A DNA stretch of 44,331 nt from contig JAFBAL010000066.1 in the NCBI GenBank assembly GCA_019247845.1, forward strand, positions 1 to 44,331, given 5' to 3'. Position numbers and translations under genes: made by a program. The notes under the pieces were generated by a model. The model was not told where the DNA came from. It saw only the letters and a list, made by a program, of their open reading frames with translations, and did no database searches. Below, in pieces: positions 30,219-43,537 of the stretch. How positions within the stretch are numbered: the first letter of the stretch is position 1; each line of letters opens with the position of its first letter. The DNA comes from Alphaproteobacteria bacterium (lineage in GTDB: Bacteria; Pseudomonadota; Alphaproteobacteria; Micropepsales; Micropepsaceae).

Positions 30219-31034
30219 ATGCGCGTCGAACGCCGCGACCACGGGATTCTGCTCATAACCTTCGACCGCCCGGCGCGGATGAACGCGCTGACCCAGGCGG
30301 TCAAGCGCGACCTGATCGAGCTGATCACCGCGGCGCAGATGGACGACGCGGTACGGGTTGTCGTCTTCGCCGGAGAGGGCAAGGCGTTCTGCGCCGGCGA
30401 CGACCTCGGCGCCTACGAGCACGACGCGCCGCAGACGGTGCCCAAGATCGGCGCGGGGCACGCGACGCCGCTCGGCACGGCCAATGCGCTGCGCGTCTAT
30501 TCGCAAGGTCTGAACCTCGCCATCCGGGGGCTGGACAAGATCACCATCGCGGCGATCGACGGGCCCGCGATCCAGACCGGCCTGTCGCTGGCGCTGGCCT
30601 GCGACTTCCGCATCGGCGGTCCGAGCGCGCGCCTCGGCAGCGCGACCTTGCGCTTCGGCCTGATGCCGGACGAGGGCGGTCATTTCCTGCTGGTGCAGCA
30701 TCTGGGTCTTTCGCGCGCGCTCGACTTCCTCTTGCGCAAGCGCATTGTCGGCGCGGACGAGGCGCTTCAGCTGGGCCTTCTCAACGAGGTCGCGGACGAT
30801 CCGCTCGCGCGTGCTCTATCGCTCGCCGAAGAGCTGGCGAACGGCCCGCAGGTCGCGATGCGGATGTTGAAACGGTCCGTCTACAATGCCGCGGAACAAG
30901 GCTTCGCGCATGCGCTCGACGACATCGCCGTGCGCACCGCCGTCACCGATCATCATCCCGATGCCAAGGAGGGCGCGGCCGCCTTCCGCGAGAAGCGCGC
31001 GCCCGAATTCAACAAGTCTCTCAAGAAGCCCTGA
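30219..31034 (+). CDS. Enoyl-CoA hydratase/isomerase family protein
   Basis: A 271-residue crotonase with GKAFCAGDDL (55-64) and DGPAIQTGLSLAL (114-126) as the oxyanion segments and E152 in the catalytic loop LMPDEGGHFLL. The C-terminus is complete (FREKRAPEFNKSLKKP). It starts three bases after the end of the remnant tail of the preceding crotonase, indicating an original two-gene operon. The two proteins differ strongly outside the motifs, so they are unlikely to be a recent duplication. Subfamily and substrate cannot be assigned. It converges on the TerB-DnaJ gene with 21 bases between stops. Confidence 0.9.
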   Translation: MRVERRDHGILLITFDRPARMNALTQAVKRDLIELITAAQMDDAVRVVVFAGEGKAFCAGDDLGAYEHDAPQTVPKIGAGHATPLGTANALRVYSQGLNLAIRGLDKITIAAIDGPAIQTGLSLALACDFRIGGPSARLGSATLRFGLMPDEGGHFLLVQHLGLSRALDFLLRKRIVGADEALQLGLLNEVADDPLARALSLAEELANGPQVAMRMLKRSVYNAAEQGFAHALDDIAVRTAVTDHHPDAKEGAAAFREKRAPEFNKSLKKP

Positions 31035-31055
31035 TCGCCCGCGACGCTCGAACGC

Positions 31056-31751
31056 CTACGAAGCCTTCAGCCCGCGCTCGACCTCGATGCGGTCGTAGGC
31101 GACGTTGATCGCGGCCAGCTTCTCGGTCGCCAGCCGCACGAATTCCGGCGGCACGCCGCGGCCGATCAGGCTGTCCGGATGGTTCTCCTTCACCAGCCGG
31201 CGATAGGTCCTTCGCAGCTCGTCGTCGCCGGCGTCGTAGGCCAGGCCCAGCACGACGTAGGGGTCCGCGGCATCGGGCGCGAAGTGGCTGGCGCGGATGC
31301 GGCGGAATTCGTTCGGCGCGAAGCCGAAGATCTCGGCGACGCGTTCCAGGAACGCCTGCTCGCCCGGATGCAGCACACCGTCGGCCTTGGCGATCTCGAA
31401 CAGGCCGTCCAGGATGTCTTCCAGCAGCGCCGGGTTGCCCACGAACAGCCGGGCGATCCGCCCGGCATAGACCTCGAAGCCCGCGGTGTCGCGCCGGGCC
31501 AGGTCGAAGACCCGGCGCACGTTGGTGCGCTCCTCGGGCGGCACGCGGAACAGCCGCTCGAAGGTCTCGACCTCGTCGTCGGTCACGATGCCGTCGGCCT
31601 TGGCCATCTTCGCCGACAGCGCGATCATGGCGATGGTGAAGGCGACGTTGGCGCCGCCCCCCTCTTCTTCGCCACCACGCTCGGCGAAGAGCTGGCCGAT
31701 GGCGTCCAGCAGCCCCGCTGCGACGCCGGTGATCTTTCCCCAGATGGACAT
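31056..31751 (-). CDS. TerB-DnaJ domain protein, DjlA-like but soluble
   Basis: A 231-residue co-chaperone-like protein. A helical TerB domain (about 35-155; AFTIAMIALSAKMAKADGIV and the repeat-like ILDGLFEIAKADGVLHPGEQAFL, with acidic DG turns) is followed by a J domain (about 163-228; DPYVVLGLAYDAGDDELRRTYR and the HPD motif at 191-193). Escherichia coli DjlA has the same order but an N-terminal membrane anchor; here residues 1-30 are only mildly hydrophobic, so the protein is probably soluble. It should stimulate an Hsp70 ATPase. ATG 31751 is the first codon compatible with the family; the frame remains open far upstream as the antisense of the oxoprolinase gene. Confidence 0.88.
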   Translation of the reverse strand: MSIWGKITGVAAGLLDAIGQLFAERGGEEEGGGANVAFTIAMIALSAKMAKADGIVTDDEVETFERLFRVPPEERTNVRRVFDLARRDTAGFEVYAGRIARLFVGNPALLEDILDGLFEIAKADGVLHPGEQAFLERVAEIFGFAPNEFRRIRASHFAPDAADPYVVLGLAYDAGDDELRRTYRRLVKENHPDSLIGRGVPPEFVRLATEKLAAINVAYDRIEVERGLKAS

Positions 31752-31799
31752 GGGCGGACGCTCTAGGCCAATCTCGGCGGAATTGCGACAACCTTCCCG

Positions 31800-34700
31800 A
31801 TGAATCTTATGACACGCTGGAATTTCTACATCGACCGCGGCGGCACCTTCACCGACGTCGTCGCCGAGGCGCCCGACGGGACCTTGTCGTCGCTCAAGCT
31901 CCTGTCGCAAAGCGAGGCTTACGACGACGCGGCGCTCGAAGGCATCCGCCGCGCGCTCGGCACCTCTTCGCTGCCCGCAGAGCGGATCGGCGAGGTGCGC
32001 ATGGGCACCACGGTCGCGACCAACGCGCTGCTCGAGCGCAAGGGCGAGCCGCTCGTCCTCGTCACCACCAAAGGCTTCGCCGACCAGCTGCGCATCGGCA
32101 ACCAGAACCGGCCCAAGCTTTTCGCGCTGAAGATCGAGCTGCCCGACATGCTCTATGCGCAGGTGATCGAGGCCGATGAGCGTGTCGCCGCCGACGGCAC
32201 CGTCCTCCTGGCCCTGGACGAGGCGGCTCTGCGCCGCGATCTGGCCAAGGCGCGAGACCAGGGCATCGCCGCCTGCGCGATCCATTTCATGCACGGCTAT
32301 CGTTTCCCTGCGCATGAGCGCCGCGCTGCTGCGATCGCGCGCGAGCTCGGCTTCTCGCAAATCTCGGCGGGCCACGACACCGCGGCGCTGCCCAAATACG
32401 TGCCGCGCGGCGACACCACGGTGGCCGATGCCTATCTGTCGCCGGTGCTGAAGCGCTACACGGCGCGCATCGCGCTCGCGTTGGGCGACGGCCCGCGTCT
32501 CACCTTCATGACCTCGAACGGCGGCTTGAGCAGTCCCGATTTCTTCCGCGGCAAGGACGCGATCCTCTCCGGCCCCGCGGGCGGCGTGGTCGGCATGGCC
32601 GAGACGGCGCGCGATGCCGGCTTCGATCGCGTCATCGGCTTCGACATGGGCGGCACCTCGACCGACGTCGCGCGCTTCGACGGCCGGTACGAGCGCGTCT
32701 ATGAGAGCGAGGTCGCGGGCGTGCGCCTCAAGGTGCCGATGATGGCGATCCACACCGTCGCGGCCGGGGGCGGCTCGATCCTGCACTACGACGGCGCGCG
32801 CTTCCGCGTCGGGCCCGACAGCGCCGGCGCCGATCCTGGGCCCAAGGCCTATCGCAGGGGCGGGCCGCTCACCGTCACCGACGCGAACGTCATGCTGGGC
32901 AAGCTCAAGCCCGACTTGTTCCCAAGGATCTTCGGCCCCGGCGCCGACCAGCCGCTCGATGCCGCGGCGGTGCGCGACGCCTTCGCGGCGCTGGCTGCCG
33001 AGACGGGAAGCACGCCTGAGGCCGTCGCCGACGGCTTCATTCGCATCGCGGTCGAGAACATGGCCACCGCCATCCGCAAGATCTCTGTCGCCAAGGGCTA
33101 CGATCCGCGCGCCTATGCGCTCAACTGCTTCGGCGGCGCGGGCGGGCAGCACGCCTGCCTGGTCGCCGACGCGCTCGGCATGACGCGCGTCTTCCTGCAC
33201 CCCTTCGCCAGCCTTTTGTCCGCCTACGGAATGAAGCTCGCGAGCCTGCGCAGCGTGCGCCAGCGCGCGGTGGGAATGCCGCTGGGCGAGACGCTCGTCG
33301 TGAACGATCTCGTCGACGACGCCAGGGCTGAGCTGGCCGCCCAAGGCGCGGTGGACATGGACGTGCACCTTCGCGCCCATATCCGCTACCAGGGCAGCGA
33401 CACCACCTTGCCTGTGACCCTCGGCCCCGGCATGGCCGAGGAGTTCGCAGCCGCGCATGCCCGCCAGTTCGGCTTCGGCTTCGAGGGCCGCGCGCTGATC
33501 GTCGAGTCGGTCGAGGTGGAAGCGGTCAGCAAAGCTTCGACGACCGCGGCCGCCATCGCCTCCGCGTCGGAGCGCCACGCAATCGAGCGCACCCGCTTTT
33601 TCTCCCAAGGGGCCTGGCACGACGCGCCGGTGCACCGCATCGGACCGCCCGAGACGGTCGAGGGCCCGGCGCTGCTGGTCGAGCCGCACCAGACCATCGT
33701 CGTCGAGCCCGGCTGGCGCGCCGAGGTCAAGCCCGACCGTTCCGTCGTCCTCACCCGCATCGCCGAACGCGCCATGACGCGCGCGAGCACCGAGGCCGAT
33801 CCGGTCCTGCTCGAAGTCTTCGCCAACCAGTTCATGGCCATCGCGGAGGAGATGGGCGTGACGCTCCAGAACACCGCGACCAGCGTGAACATCAAGGAGC
33901 GGCTCGACTTCTCCTGCGCGATCTTCGATGCGCAAGGCGCGCTGATCGCCAACGCGCCGCACATGCCGGTGCATCTGGGCTCGATGGGCGACTGCGTCAC
34001 CGCGATGATGGCGAAGCATCCCGACATGCGCGACGGCCAGGTCTTCGTCACCAACGCGCCCTATAACGGCGGCACGCATCTGCCCGACATCACCGTGGTG
34101 ATGCCGGTCTTCGAGGGCGGCGCGCGGCGTTTCTTCGTGGCGAGCCGCGGGCATCACGCCGACATCGGCGGCATCACGCCGGGCTCGATGCCGCCGTTCT
34201 CGAAAGACATCGCGCAGGAGGGCATCCTGTTCGACGGCGAGATCATGGTGCATGACGGCGTCTTCGACGAGGACGCGGTGCGCAACGTGCTGGCCGGCGG
34301 CGCATGGCCGGCGCGCAATCCCGACCAGAACGTCGCCGACCTCAAGGCCCAGGCCGCGGCCTGCGCCAAGGGGGCGGCCGAGCTCGGCCGCGCCTGCGCG
34401 CTGCACGGCACCGACGTGGTCGAGGCCTATATGCGCCACGTCCAGGACAATGCCGAAGAGGCCGTGCGCCGGGTAATCGGCGCGCTCAAGGACGGCAGCT
34501 TCGCGATGCCGATGGACGGCGGCGCTACCATCCATGTGAAGGTCGAGGTCGACCGCGCCGCGCGGTCCGCGACGATCGATTTCACCGGCACCTCGCCGCA
34601 GGCCGCGAACAATTTCAACGCGCCGGGCTCGGTCACCAAGGCGGCGGTGCTCTATGTCTTCCGCTGCCTGGTCGAGAGCGACATTCCGATGAACGCGGGC

Positions 34701-35321
34701 TGCCTCAAGCCCTTGCGCATCGTCGTGCCGCAGGGCTGCATGCTCAATCCGCGCCCGCCCGGCGCCGTCGCCGCCGGGAACGTCGAGACCAGCCAGGCGG
34801 TGGTCGACGCGCTGTTCGGCTGCCTCGGCGTGCTCGCCGCCAGCCAGGGCACGATGAACAACGTCACCTTCGGCAACGACCGGCTTCAGTATTACGAGAC
34901 CATCTGCGGCGGCGCGGGCGCGGGCCGCGACTTCGACGGACGCTCCGCCGTGCATACCCACATGACCAATTCGCGCCTCACCGATCCGGAAGTGCTGGAA
35001 GACCGCTTCCCCGTGCTGGTGGAGGAGTTCGCGATCCGCCGCGGCTCCGGCGGCGCCGGCGCGCACAAGGGCGGCGACGGCGCGCGGCGGCGCATCCGCT
35101 TCGGCGAGGCGATGACGGCCGCGATCCTGTCGACGCGGCGCGACACCGATCCCTTCGGGCTCGGGGGCGCAGCATCCGGCGCGCGCGGGCTCTGTACCTT
35201 GGTGCGCGCGGACGGCACGCGCTTGGCCCTCAAGGGCCGCGACGAGACCGCTGTCGCGCCCGGCGACGCGCTCGAGATCGAGACGCCGGGCGGCGGTGGC
35301 TTCGGTTCTGTACATCTGTAG
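31800..35321 (+). CDS. 5-oxoprolinase/hydantoinase, HyuA-HyuB fusion
   Basis: A 1,173-residue ATP-dependent amidohydrolase that joins both subunits. The HyuA half (about 1-665) shows [47 protein letters not shown] and [13 protein letters not shown], the ASKHA-like ATP fold. The HyuB half (about 670-1173) shows [43 protein letters not shown] and a Gly-rich C-terminal GGGGFG. The single-chain form is typical of 5-oxoprolinase (glutathione-cycle recycling of 5-oxo-L-proline to glutamate), but related fused hydantoinases act on other cyclic imides. ATG 31800 and ATG 31809 are both possible starts, neither with a strong ribosome site. Divergent from the TerB-DnaJ gene. Confidence 0.92.
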   Translation: MNLMTRWNFYIDRGGTFTDVVAEAPDGTLSSLKLLSQSEAYDDAALEGIRRALGTSSLPAERIGEVRMGTTVATNALLERKGEPLVLVTTKGFADQLRIGNQNRPKLFALKIELPDMLYAQVIEADERVAADGTVLLALDEAALRRDLAKARDQGIAACAIHFMHGYRFPAHERRAAAIARELGFSQISAGHDTAALPKYVPRGDTTVADAYLSPVLKRYTARIALALGDGPRLTFMTSNGGLSSPDFFRGKDAILSGPAGGVVGMAETARDAGFDRVIGFDMGGTSTDVARFDGRYERVYESEVAGVRLKVPMMAIHTVAAGGGSILHYDGARFRVGPDSAGADPGPKAYRRGGPLTVTDANVMLGKLKPDLFPRIFGPGADQPLDAAAVRDAFAALAAETGSTPEAVADGFIRIAVENMATAIRKISVAKGYDPRAYALNCFGGAGGQHACLVADALGMTRVFLHPFASLLSAYGMKLASLRSVRQRAVGMPLGETLVVNDLVDDARAELAAQGAVDMDVHLRAHIRYQGSDTTLPVTLGPGMAEEFAAAHARQFGFGFEGRALIVESVEVEAVSKASTTAAAIASASERHAIERTRFFSQGAWHDAPVHRIGPPETVEGPALLVEPHQTIVVEPGWRAEVKPDRSVVLTRIAERAMTRASTEADPVLLEVFANQFMAIAEEMGVTLQNTATSVNIKERLDFSCAIFDAQGALIANAPHMPVHLGSMGDCVTAMMAKHPDMRDGQVFVTNAPYNGGTHLPDITVVMPVFEGGARRFFVASRGHHADIGGITPGSMPPFSKDIAQEGILFDGEIMVHDGVFDEDAVRNVLAGGAWPARNPDQNVADLKAQAAACAKGAAELGRACALHGTDVVEAYMRHVQDNAEEAVRRVIGALKDGSFAMPMDGGATIHVKVEVDRAARSATIDFTGTSPQAANNFNAPGSVTKAAVLYVFRCLVESDIPMNAGCLKPLRIVVPQGCMLNPRPPGAVAAGNVETSQAVVDALFGCLGVLAASQGTMNNVTFGNDRLQYYETICGGAGAGRDFDGRSAVHTHMTNSRLTDPEVLEDRFPVLVEEFAIRRGSGGAGAHKGGDGARRRIRFGEAMTAAILSTRRDTDPFGLGGAASGARGLCTLVRADGTRLALKGRDETAVAPGDALEIETPGGGGFGSVHL

Positions 35322-35384
35322 GCGATTTTTGAATTTTCAGGGGTCGTTCCGGACATAGCTGTCGCGCGAACGGACTCGCGCTTT

Positions 35385-35420
35385 CGTTTTGTGCAGCGCA
35401 TCCGTTTTGTGCAGCGCATC
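35385..35420. repeat. Tandem duplication of an 18-bp unit
   Basis: CGTTTTGTGCAGCGCATC occurs at 35385-35402 and again, identical, at 35403-35420, in the intergenic part after the oxoprolinase gene. Confidence 0.9.
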
Positions 35421-35426
35421 AACGGC

Positions 35427-35590
35427 GAAAATATTTTTTCCGGCGCGTTCGGGCGGCGAAGGCCGCTCGCGAAAGCGCACGGGTTTGCTGGGCGGCTTGC
35501 CACCGCCTTGGCTTTCCTTGGAATCCTGGGGATTTGGCTGATTTGGGATTTCGACCGTGACGGTTCAAGGGGGGGCGGAAAATATTTTTT
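35427..35590. repeat. Pair of AT-rich 13-bp direct repeats
   Basis: GAAAATATTTTTT at 35427-35439 and 35578-35590, 151 bp apart, each set in G+C-rich flanks. The sequence between carries no convincing gene. Confidence 0.8.
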
Positions 35591-35846
35591 GCCGACCGCG
35601 GAGGCGGGCCGGGTCCATCGCGTCGCGGACGCTGCAGTCCCTCGCTTCGATCTCGAGGCTTTGCAGCAGTATCCGGCTGAGACGAATGGTCTCGCGGCCG
35701 GTCTGCGATGCATGGCGGCAGGTCGCGATCATCAGCCGCATCTGCGCGATGGTCCTTTGGACTTCCTCCGCGCCGCAATCGAGCCGCAAGAGCAACGGTC
35801 GGCACGCATGGGCATGCGCGGCGGCGACCGAGTTGTCGAGTTCCAC
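35565..35846 (-). CDS. Hypothetical small helical protein
   Basis: A possible 93-residue gene. A His/Ala stretch (NSVAAAHAHACRPLLLRLDC) is followed by a long amphipathic helix pair (EEVQRTIAQMRLMIATCRHA and TIRLSRILLQSLEIEARDCS). Third-position G/C use in the middle is coding-like on this strand. GTG 35846 has GGGAG eight bases upstream; the frame is open up to a TTG at 35906. The last codons run into the AT-rich repeat at 35578-35590. The opposite strand is also open across much of this stretch but gives a low-complexity Arg-rich product. No family recognised. Confidence 0.42.
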   Translation of the reverse strand: MELDNSVAAAHAHACRPLLLRLDCGAEEVQRTIAQMRLMIATCRHASQTGRETIRLSRILLQSLEIEARDCSVRDAMDPARLRGRQKIFSAPP

Positions 35847-35993
35847 ATATTTCACTCCCGCAAGCGGGAGTGCGCCAACCGTTTTGGCCGGTCTTCTCTC
35901 AGCCAAAGGCGCTCACGAGGAAATGCCTTCGATGCTCGACACTAATCCTCGAGCGACGGCCGATGCGCCAACAAATAATAAGGCGAACAGCGC

Positions 35994-39697
<3,704 letters not shown>

Positions 39698-39701
<4 letters not shown>

Positions 39702-40585
39702 GACGCCAACTCTCGTGAAGGCAAACCCAACAGGCGGCAGGCTGCGAAGGTCAGGTCCGACTGATTCAACGTGTAGAAATGGAATTGGTCGAAGCCGCGG
39801 GCATGCAGCTCGGCGACCTGCTCGGCCATGACCGCGGCGGCGACGATGCGGCGCGCCTCGACATTGTCGTCGAGCCCGTCATAGAGCCGCGCCAGCCACG
39901 CGGGCACGTTGGCGCCGCAGCGCGCCGCCATGCGCTGCACGCCCTTGAAGTTCGTCGTCGGCATCAACCCGGGGATGACCGGCACGTTTATGCCCTCGGC
40001 CGCCGCGTTGTCGCGCAGCCGCGCGACGGTGTCGCTGTCGAAGCAGAACTGGCCGATGGCGCGCGTCGCGCCGGCGTCGATCTTGCGTTTCAGGATATCC
40101 AGGTCGTGGCCGAAGCTGCGCGAATCCGGATGGCGCTCCGGATAGCACGACACGCTGACCTCGAAGTCGCCCACGCGGCGGATGCCTTCGATCAGCTCCG
40201 GCGTCGAGGCGTAACCTTGCGCGTGCGCCTGATAGGCGCCGACCATGTCGGGCATGTCGCCGCGCAGGGCCACGATGTGCCGCACGCCCGCGTCCCAATA
40301 GGCCTGGACGATCTCGTCGATCTCCGCGCGCGGCGCGGCGACGCAGGTCAGATGCGCGGCGGGCTTGAGGTCGGTCTCCTGCACGATGCGCTTGACGGTC
40401 GCATGCGTTCGCTCGCGCGTGGAGCCGCCGGCGCCATAGGTCACCGACACGAAGGCGGGCTTCAAGGGCGCCAGCTTGCGGATCGATTGCCACAACTGCT
40501 CTTCGGCCTCGGCCGTCTTGGGCGGCGAGAACTCGAACGACGCCTTGATCGGCCGTCCGCTTCCGAGGATGGATTTGATGCTCAT
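39698..40585 (-). CDS. metF: 5,10-methylenetetrahydrofolate reductase
   Basis: A 295-residue FAD-dependent TIM-barrel reductase that makes 5-methyl-tetrahydrofolate, the methyl donor of MetH. Family features: FEFSPPKT with catalytic-type E18, [35 protein letters not shown] with D110, GQFCFDSD and VPVIPGLMP. It overlaps both neighbours by four bases (ATGA at 40585-40582 with the regulator stop and at 39701-39698 with the metH start). The frame stays open upstream, but only because it antisenses nothing and overlaps the regulator; ATG 40585 matches the family N-terminus (MSIKSILG). Confidence 0.96.
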
Positions 40586-41541
40586 GCGGCCTCCGCGCGC
40601 GAACGCGGCGCGGCTTGCGCCAGCCACAGCTTCACGGTCAGCGTCTCGCGGCCATGCGCCGCGACGGTGTCGCTGGCCAGCGGTTTGAGCCCCGCCGCCT
40701 GGAACCAGCCCTGGACCTCGCGGTCCGAGAAGCCCAGGCGGCGATGCGCGAAATCGGCGCGCAGGAATTCCAGGTCGTGCGGCGCGAAATCGGCGATCAG
40801 GAGCCGCCCGCCCGAGCGCATCACGCGCGCGGCCTCGGCCACCGCGGCGCCGGGATCGTCGAGATAATGCAGCACCTGGTGGAACAGCACCGCGTCGAAG
40901 CCGGCCAGCGCGCCGCCATTGGCGAAGGGCAGGCGATAGGTGTCGCCCAACCGCACCTGGCACTGCGTGAGGTTGGCGCGCATCAGCCGGTCGCGCGCGA
41001 TGGCGAGCATCTCGGGACTGACGTCCAATCCCACGGCGCGCTTCACCTGCGGCCCGAGAAGCTCGAGCATGCGCCCGGTGCCGGTGCCCGCGTCGAGAAG
41101 CTGCTCGATGGGGGCCTGCGCCATGTGGCGCGCGATCGCGGCCTCGACGTCCTTGTCTGGCGCGTGAAGGCTGCGGATGCGCTCCCACTCCGCCGCGTTG
41201 TCCTTGAAGTAGGCGGCCGCTTCCGCCGCGCGCGCCTCGCGCACCTGCGCCAGCCGCTGCAGGTCGCTCTCCTGCGAGCCGGCCAGCGTGGACAGTACCT
41301 GGCCGAGCTCGGCGCCCGCGCCGGCATCGGCGGCGCGATAGAACACCCAGCTTCCCTCCTTGAAGCGCTCGAGCAGGCCCGCGTCGCAGAGCAGCTTCAG
41401 GTGCCGCGACACGCGCGGCTGGCTCTGGCCCACGATCTCGATCAGCTCGCTGACGGTCAGCTCGGCCTGGCGCAGCAGCAACAGCAGGCGCAGCCGGGTG
41501 GGGTCACCCGCGGCACGCAACATGGCGACCAGCTTGTCCAT
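40582..41541 (-). CDS. ArsR-family regulator fused to SAM methyltransferase domain (SahR-like)
   Basis: A 319-residue two-domain protein. Residues 1-85 are an ArsR winged helix (MLRAAGDPTRLRLLLLLRQ; recognition helix SQPRVSRHLKLL; wing GSWVFYRA) without metal-binding cysteines in the usual helix. Residues 115-310 are a class I methyltransferase fold with SAM motif I LLDAGTGTGRM (148-158), GLDVSPEML and a DAVLFHQVLHYL segment. This fusion in front of metF-metH fits SahR, the S-adenosylhomocysteine-responsive repressor of the methionine cycle in proteobacteria. ATG 41541 fits the family start; ATG 41556 would put its first codons in the operator. A palindrome lies immediately upstream, so autorepression is likely. 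Confidence 0.88.
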   Translation of the reverse strand: MDKLVAMLRAAGDPTRLRLLLLLRQAELTVSELIEIVGQSQPRVSRHLKLLCDAGLLERFKEGSWVFYRAADAGAGAELGQVLSTLAGSQESDLQRLAQVREARAAEAAAYFKDNAAEWERIRSLHAPDKDVEAAIARHMAQAPIEQLLDAGTGTGRMLELLGPQVKRAVGLDVSPEMLAIARDRLMRANLTQCQVRLGDTYRLPFANGGALAGFDAVLFHQVLHYLDDPGAAVAEAARVMRSGGRLLIADFAPHDLEFLRADFAHRRLGFSDREVQGWFQAAGLKPLASDTVAAHGRETLTVKLWLAQAAPRSRAEAA

Positions 41542-41545
41542 AGAA

Positions 41546-41567
41546 CATATAAACATATCTTTATATG
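41546..41567. promoter_or_regulatory. Palindromic operator upstream of the regulator-metF-metH operon
   Basis: A perfect inverted repeat CATATAAA (41546-41553), six-base centre CATATC, TTTATATG (41560-41567), beginning five bases before the regulator start codon. AT-rich in a G+C-rich context and sized for a winged-helix dimer; likely the binding site of the SahR-like protein. Confidence 0.72.
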
Positions 41568-41721
41568 ATTATGCAATGGTCGGATACGGACAAGCGGTCC
41601 GATGCCCAGCCAAACGTGCCGGGGATGAGCAGGTCTGCGCTCATTTGCGATAGGGCAGCGATAGGACGCTTCAGGGGGGCTTCGTGCGATTTCAATCGCA
41701 GACGCGTCGATGTTGCCGTTC

Positions 41722-42222
41722 CTAGGCGGCCAACTTCTCAACGTTCTTGCGGAACTTCTGCCATTCGCGCTGCCGCTCCATATAGCTCATAGGCGCCGCG
41801 ATATTCTTCGTATGATAAAGATGCAGCGCGCTCACTTTCGTGCCGTATAAATCCAGCGTTATATACCCCTTGAAGCGAGCCGTTTCTTCCTTCGTCATAG
41901 GATCGTGGGCCGTGTATTCCTGCTCTCCAGGAATGGCATCGAGTGCATAAGCCGGCAGAATCTCGGGACTAAAAACGCGGACTATAAAGGGCGAGATTTG
42001 TTTAGGCGTAATTCCCGCGTTGTAGGCTTTGAACAGCAGTTCATTCATTTCAAACGGGCCTCCCGCGTCGTAGATCGACGTGGCGAGCACCAAAAGCCAA
42101 CGCGCGCTTGACTCTTCCCAACCCCATCCAGCTAGGCGAGGGCGCAGTCCAAGCTTCTGCACTGCCGCGAGATACTCTTCGCCAGCTTCTAGATATCCAG
42201 TCGGTAGTTCTTCGCCAGCCAT
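41722..42222 (-). CDS. Protein of unknown function, partner of the HEPN-like protein
   Basis: A 166-residue protein I do not recognise. It begins with a helical stretch (GYLEAGEEYLAAVQKLGL), has a Trp-rich segment (LAGWGWEESSARWLLVLATS), a middle part with NELLFKAYNAGITPKQISPF, then predicted strands (ARFKGYITLDLYGTKVSALHLYH) and a charged C-terminal helix (ERQREWQKFRKNVEKLAA). ATG 42222 has GAGGAG eight bases upstream; it overlaps the end of the upstream gene by 34 bases, implying coupled expression. Codon use and base content are visibly less G+C-rich than the neighbours, suggesting acquisition. Could be the partner in a two-gene toxin-antitoxin-like or defence module (inference only). Confidence 0.78.
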   Translation of the reverse strand: MAGEELPTGYLEAGEEYLAAVQKLGLRPRLAGWGWEESSARWLLVLATSIYDAGGPFEMNELLFKAYNAGITPKQISPFIVRVFSPEILPAYALDAIPGEQEYTAHDPMTKEETARFKGYITLDLYGTKVSALHLYHTKNIAAPMSYMERQREWQKFRKNVEKLAA

Positions 42223-42629
42223 TCTACGACTCCTCGGTCTCCGAAAGCGGCTTCGCAAAGGGATCGAGCGACCTTTCTTGGAACCTTTCCTCGTGCATAT
42301 CCGTGCTCCCGTCGCCATTCTAATACGGTTTTCAGCGCCGGCGCGACCGCCGCCCGTGCATCAAAGCCCGCTGGGTCGATGCCCAGCTTCCGGAATAGTT
42401 CTAAAAGATTGTGCGTATACAACCCCTTGGCTTGTTCCCTGTCGGGCCAGCTGTTCCAACCCTCTTTTTGCATGATCGCTGCTTTCAGGCAGCATTCCAC
42501 GGCGAGACCGATATGGAACCAGGTTCCATTGGTAGTTCCTTTTTCCAGAAGCAGGTACGCATCGGCCCGATGGCCTTTCGCGAGCTCGATAAAATCGCCT
42601 TTTGTCAGGACCGGTCCGCGGAATTCCAT
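42189..42629 (-). CDS. HEPN-like small protein
   Basis: A 146-residue, mainly helical protein. HRADAYLLLEKG, the hydrophobic helix FHIGLAVECCLKAAIMQKEG and the segment YTHNLLELFRKLGID have the arrangement of HEPN-fold proteins (helix with a small/acidic/Lys pattern, then an H-x-L-x-x-L motif), but the catalytic R-x4-6-H signature of HEPN ribonucleases is not obvious. ATG 42629; upstream a TTGACG with a 17-base spacer to GCTAAT could be a housekeeping promoter that yields a very short leader. It overlaps the downstream gene by 34 bases. Base composition differs from the surroundings, as in its partner. Confidence 0.75.
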   Translation of the reverse strand: MEFRGPVLTKGDFIELAKGHRADAYLLLEKGTTNGTWFHIGLAVECCLKAAIMQKEGWNSWPDREQAKGLYTHNLLELFRKLGIDPAGFDARAAVAPALKTVLEWRREHGYARGKVPRKVARSLCEAAFGDRGVVEWLAKNYRLDI

Positions 42630-42714
42630 AGTTAAATTAGCTTATCTTCTACCTCTGACGTCAATGGTCCGCGTGTCGATTGATCGGCCTTCGCTGCCGC
42701 CGCATAAGACCGCC

Positions 42715-43443
42715 ATGTGGGGAAGGCTTCCGATCGCGGTGCTGATGCTCGGCCTGGCGGGTTGCGCGGGGACCGGCGCGACGCCCTCCAATCCCGGCGA
42801 TCCGGCCGACCCCGACGAGGCCTCGAACCGCGCGATCTTCTCGACGAATCAGACGCTCGACCGGCTGTTCCTGGGCCGCACCGCGCGCGCCTACAACGCC
42901 GCGGTGCCGCATTTCGTCCGCGACCGCGTCCACGACCTGATCGTCAATCTCGACCTTCCGGGCACCTTCGCCAACGACGTGCTGCAGGGCCAGCCGAAGC
43001 GCGCCGGCCAGACCCTGGCGCGGCTGGCGGTCAATGCGACGGCGGGCCTGGGCGGGCTGTTCGATCCGGCGACGGACCGCTTCCATATGCCCAGCCACGC
43101 GGAGGATTTCGGCCAGACCCTGGCGGTGTGGGGCGTGCCCCGCGACCCCTATTGGGTGCTGCCGGTCCTGGGCCCGTCCAGCCCGCGCGACGCCATCGGG
43201 CTGGCGGTCGATATCGGCGCCGACCCGCTCAACTTCATCCACTTCAAGCAGCATCTGTGGTGGGAAGCGGGGCGCGAATACATGAAGGTGCTCGACCTGC
43301 GCGCCCGCAACCTCGAGACCTTGGACGACATCGAGCGCAACTCGGTAGATTACTATGCGTCCATGCGCAGCCTCTATCGCCAGCTCCGCGACAACGAGGT
43401 ACGGAACGGCGCGCCTGACACAAAGGATTTGCCGGATTTCTGA
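42715..43443 (+). CDS. mlaA: MlaA-type outer-membrane lipoprotein (VacJ)
   Basis: A 242-residue lipoprotein of the phospholipid transport system that keeps the outer leaflet free of phospholipids. The lipobox is LAGC with C17 after a short hydrophobic signal; then DPDEASNRAIFSTNQTLDRLF, DLIVNLDLPGTFANDVLQG, NATAGLGGLFDPAT, EDFGQTLAVWGV, YWVLPVLGPSSPRD and a C-terminal helical DDIERNSVDYYASMRSLYRQ are all typical of MlaA. The start is placed at ATG 42715 because this gives a standard lipoprotein signal; ATG 42664 would add 17 polar residues. mlaC follows after 94 bases. Confidence 0.94.
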   Translation: MWGRLPIAVLMLGLAGCAGTGATPSNPGDPADPDEASNRAIFSTNQTLDRLFLGRTARAYNAAVPHFVRDRVHDLIVNLDLPGTFANDVLQGQPKRAGQTLARLAVNATAGLGGLFDPATDRFHMPSHAEDFGQTLAVWGVPRDPYWVLPVLGPSSPRDAIGLAVDIGADPLNFIHFKQHLWWEAGREYMKVLDLRARNLETLDDIERNSVDYYASMRSLYRQLRDNEVRNGAPDTKDLPDF

Positions 43444-43537
43444 TAGGCTTTGCCTTGAACTTGCCACAAGCCGCCGAAACGATTGGCCTCAAGGGGCGTT
43501 TCGTGAAGCGGGATGCTTGAAACGATAGGAATGCGCG

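Noticed and set aside
35391..35945. Plus-strand 184-codon frame in the metH/oxoprolinase spacer
   Set aside because: Translation is Arg-rich, with no ribosome site and biased codons that fit the minus strand better in its second half.
41685..41700. Small hairpin TGCGAT-TTCA-ATCGCA behind the 166-residue gene
   Set aside because: Only six pairs and no T-run on either side; too weak to call a terminator.
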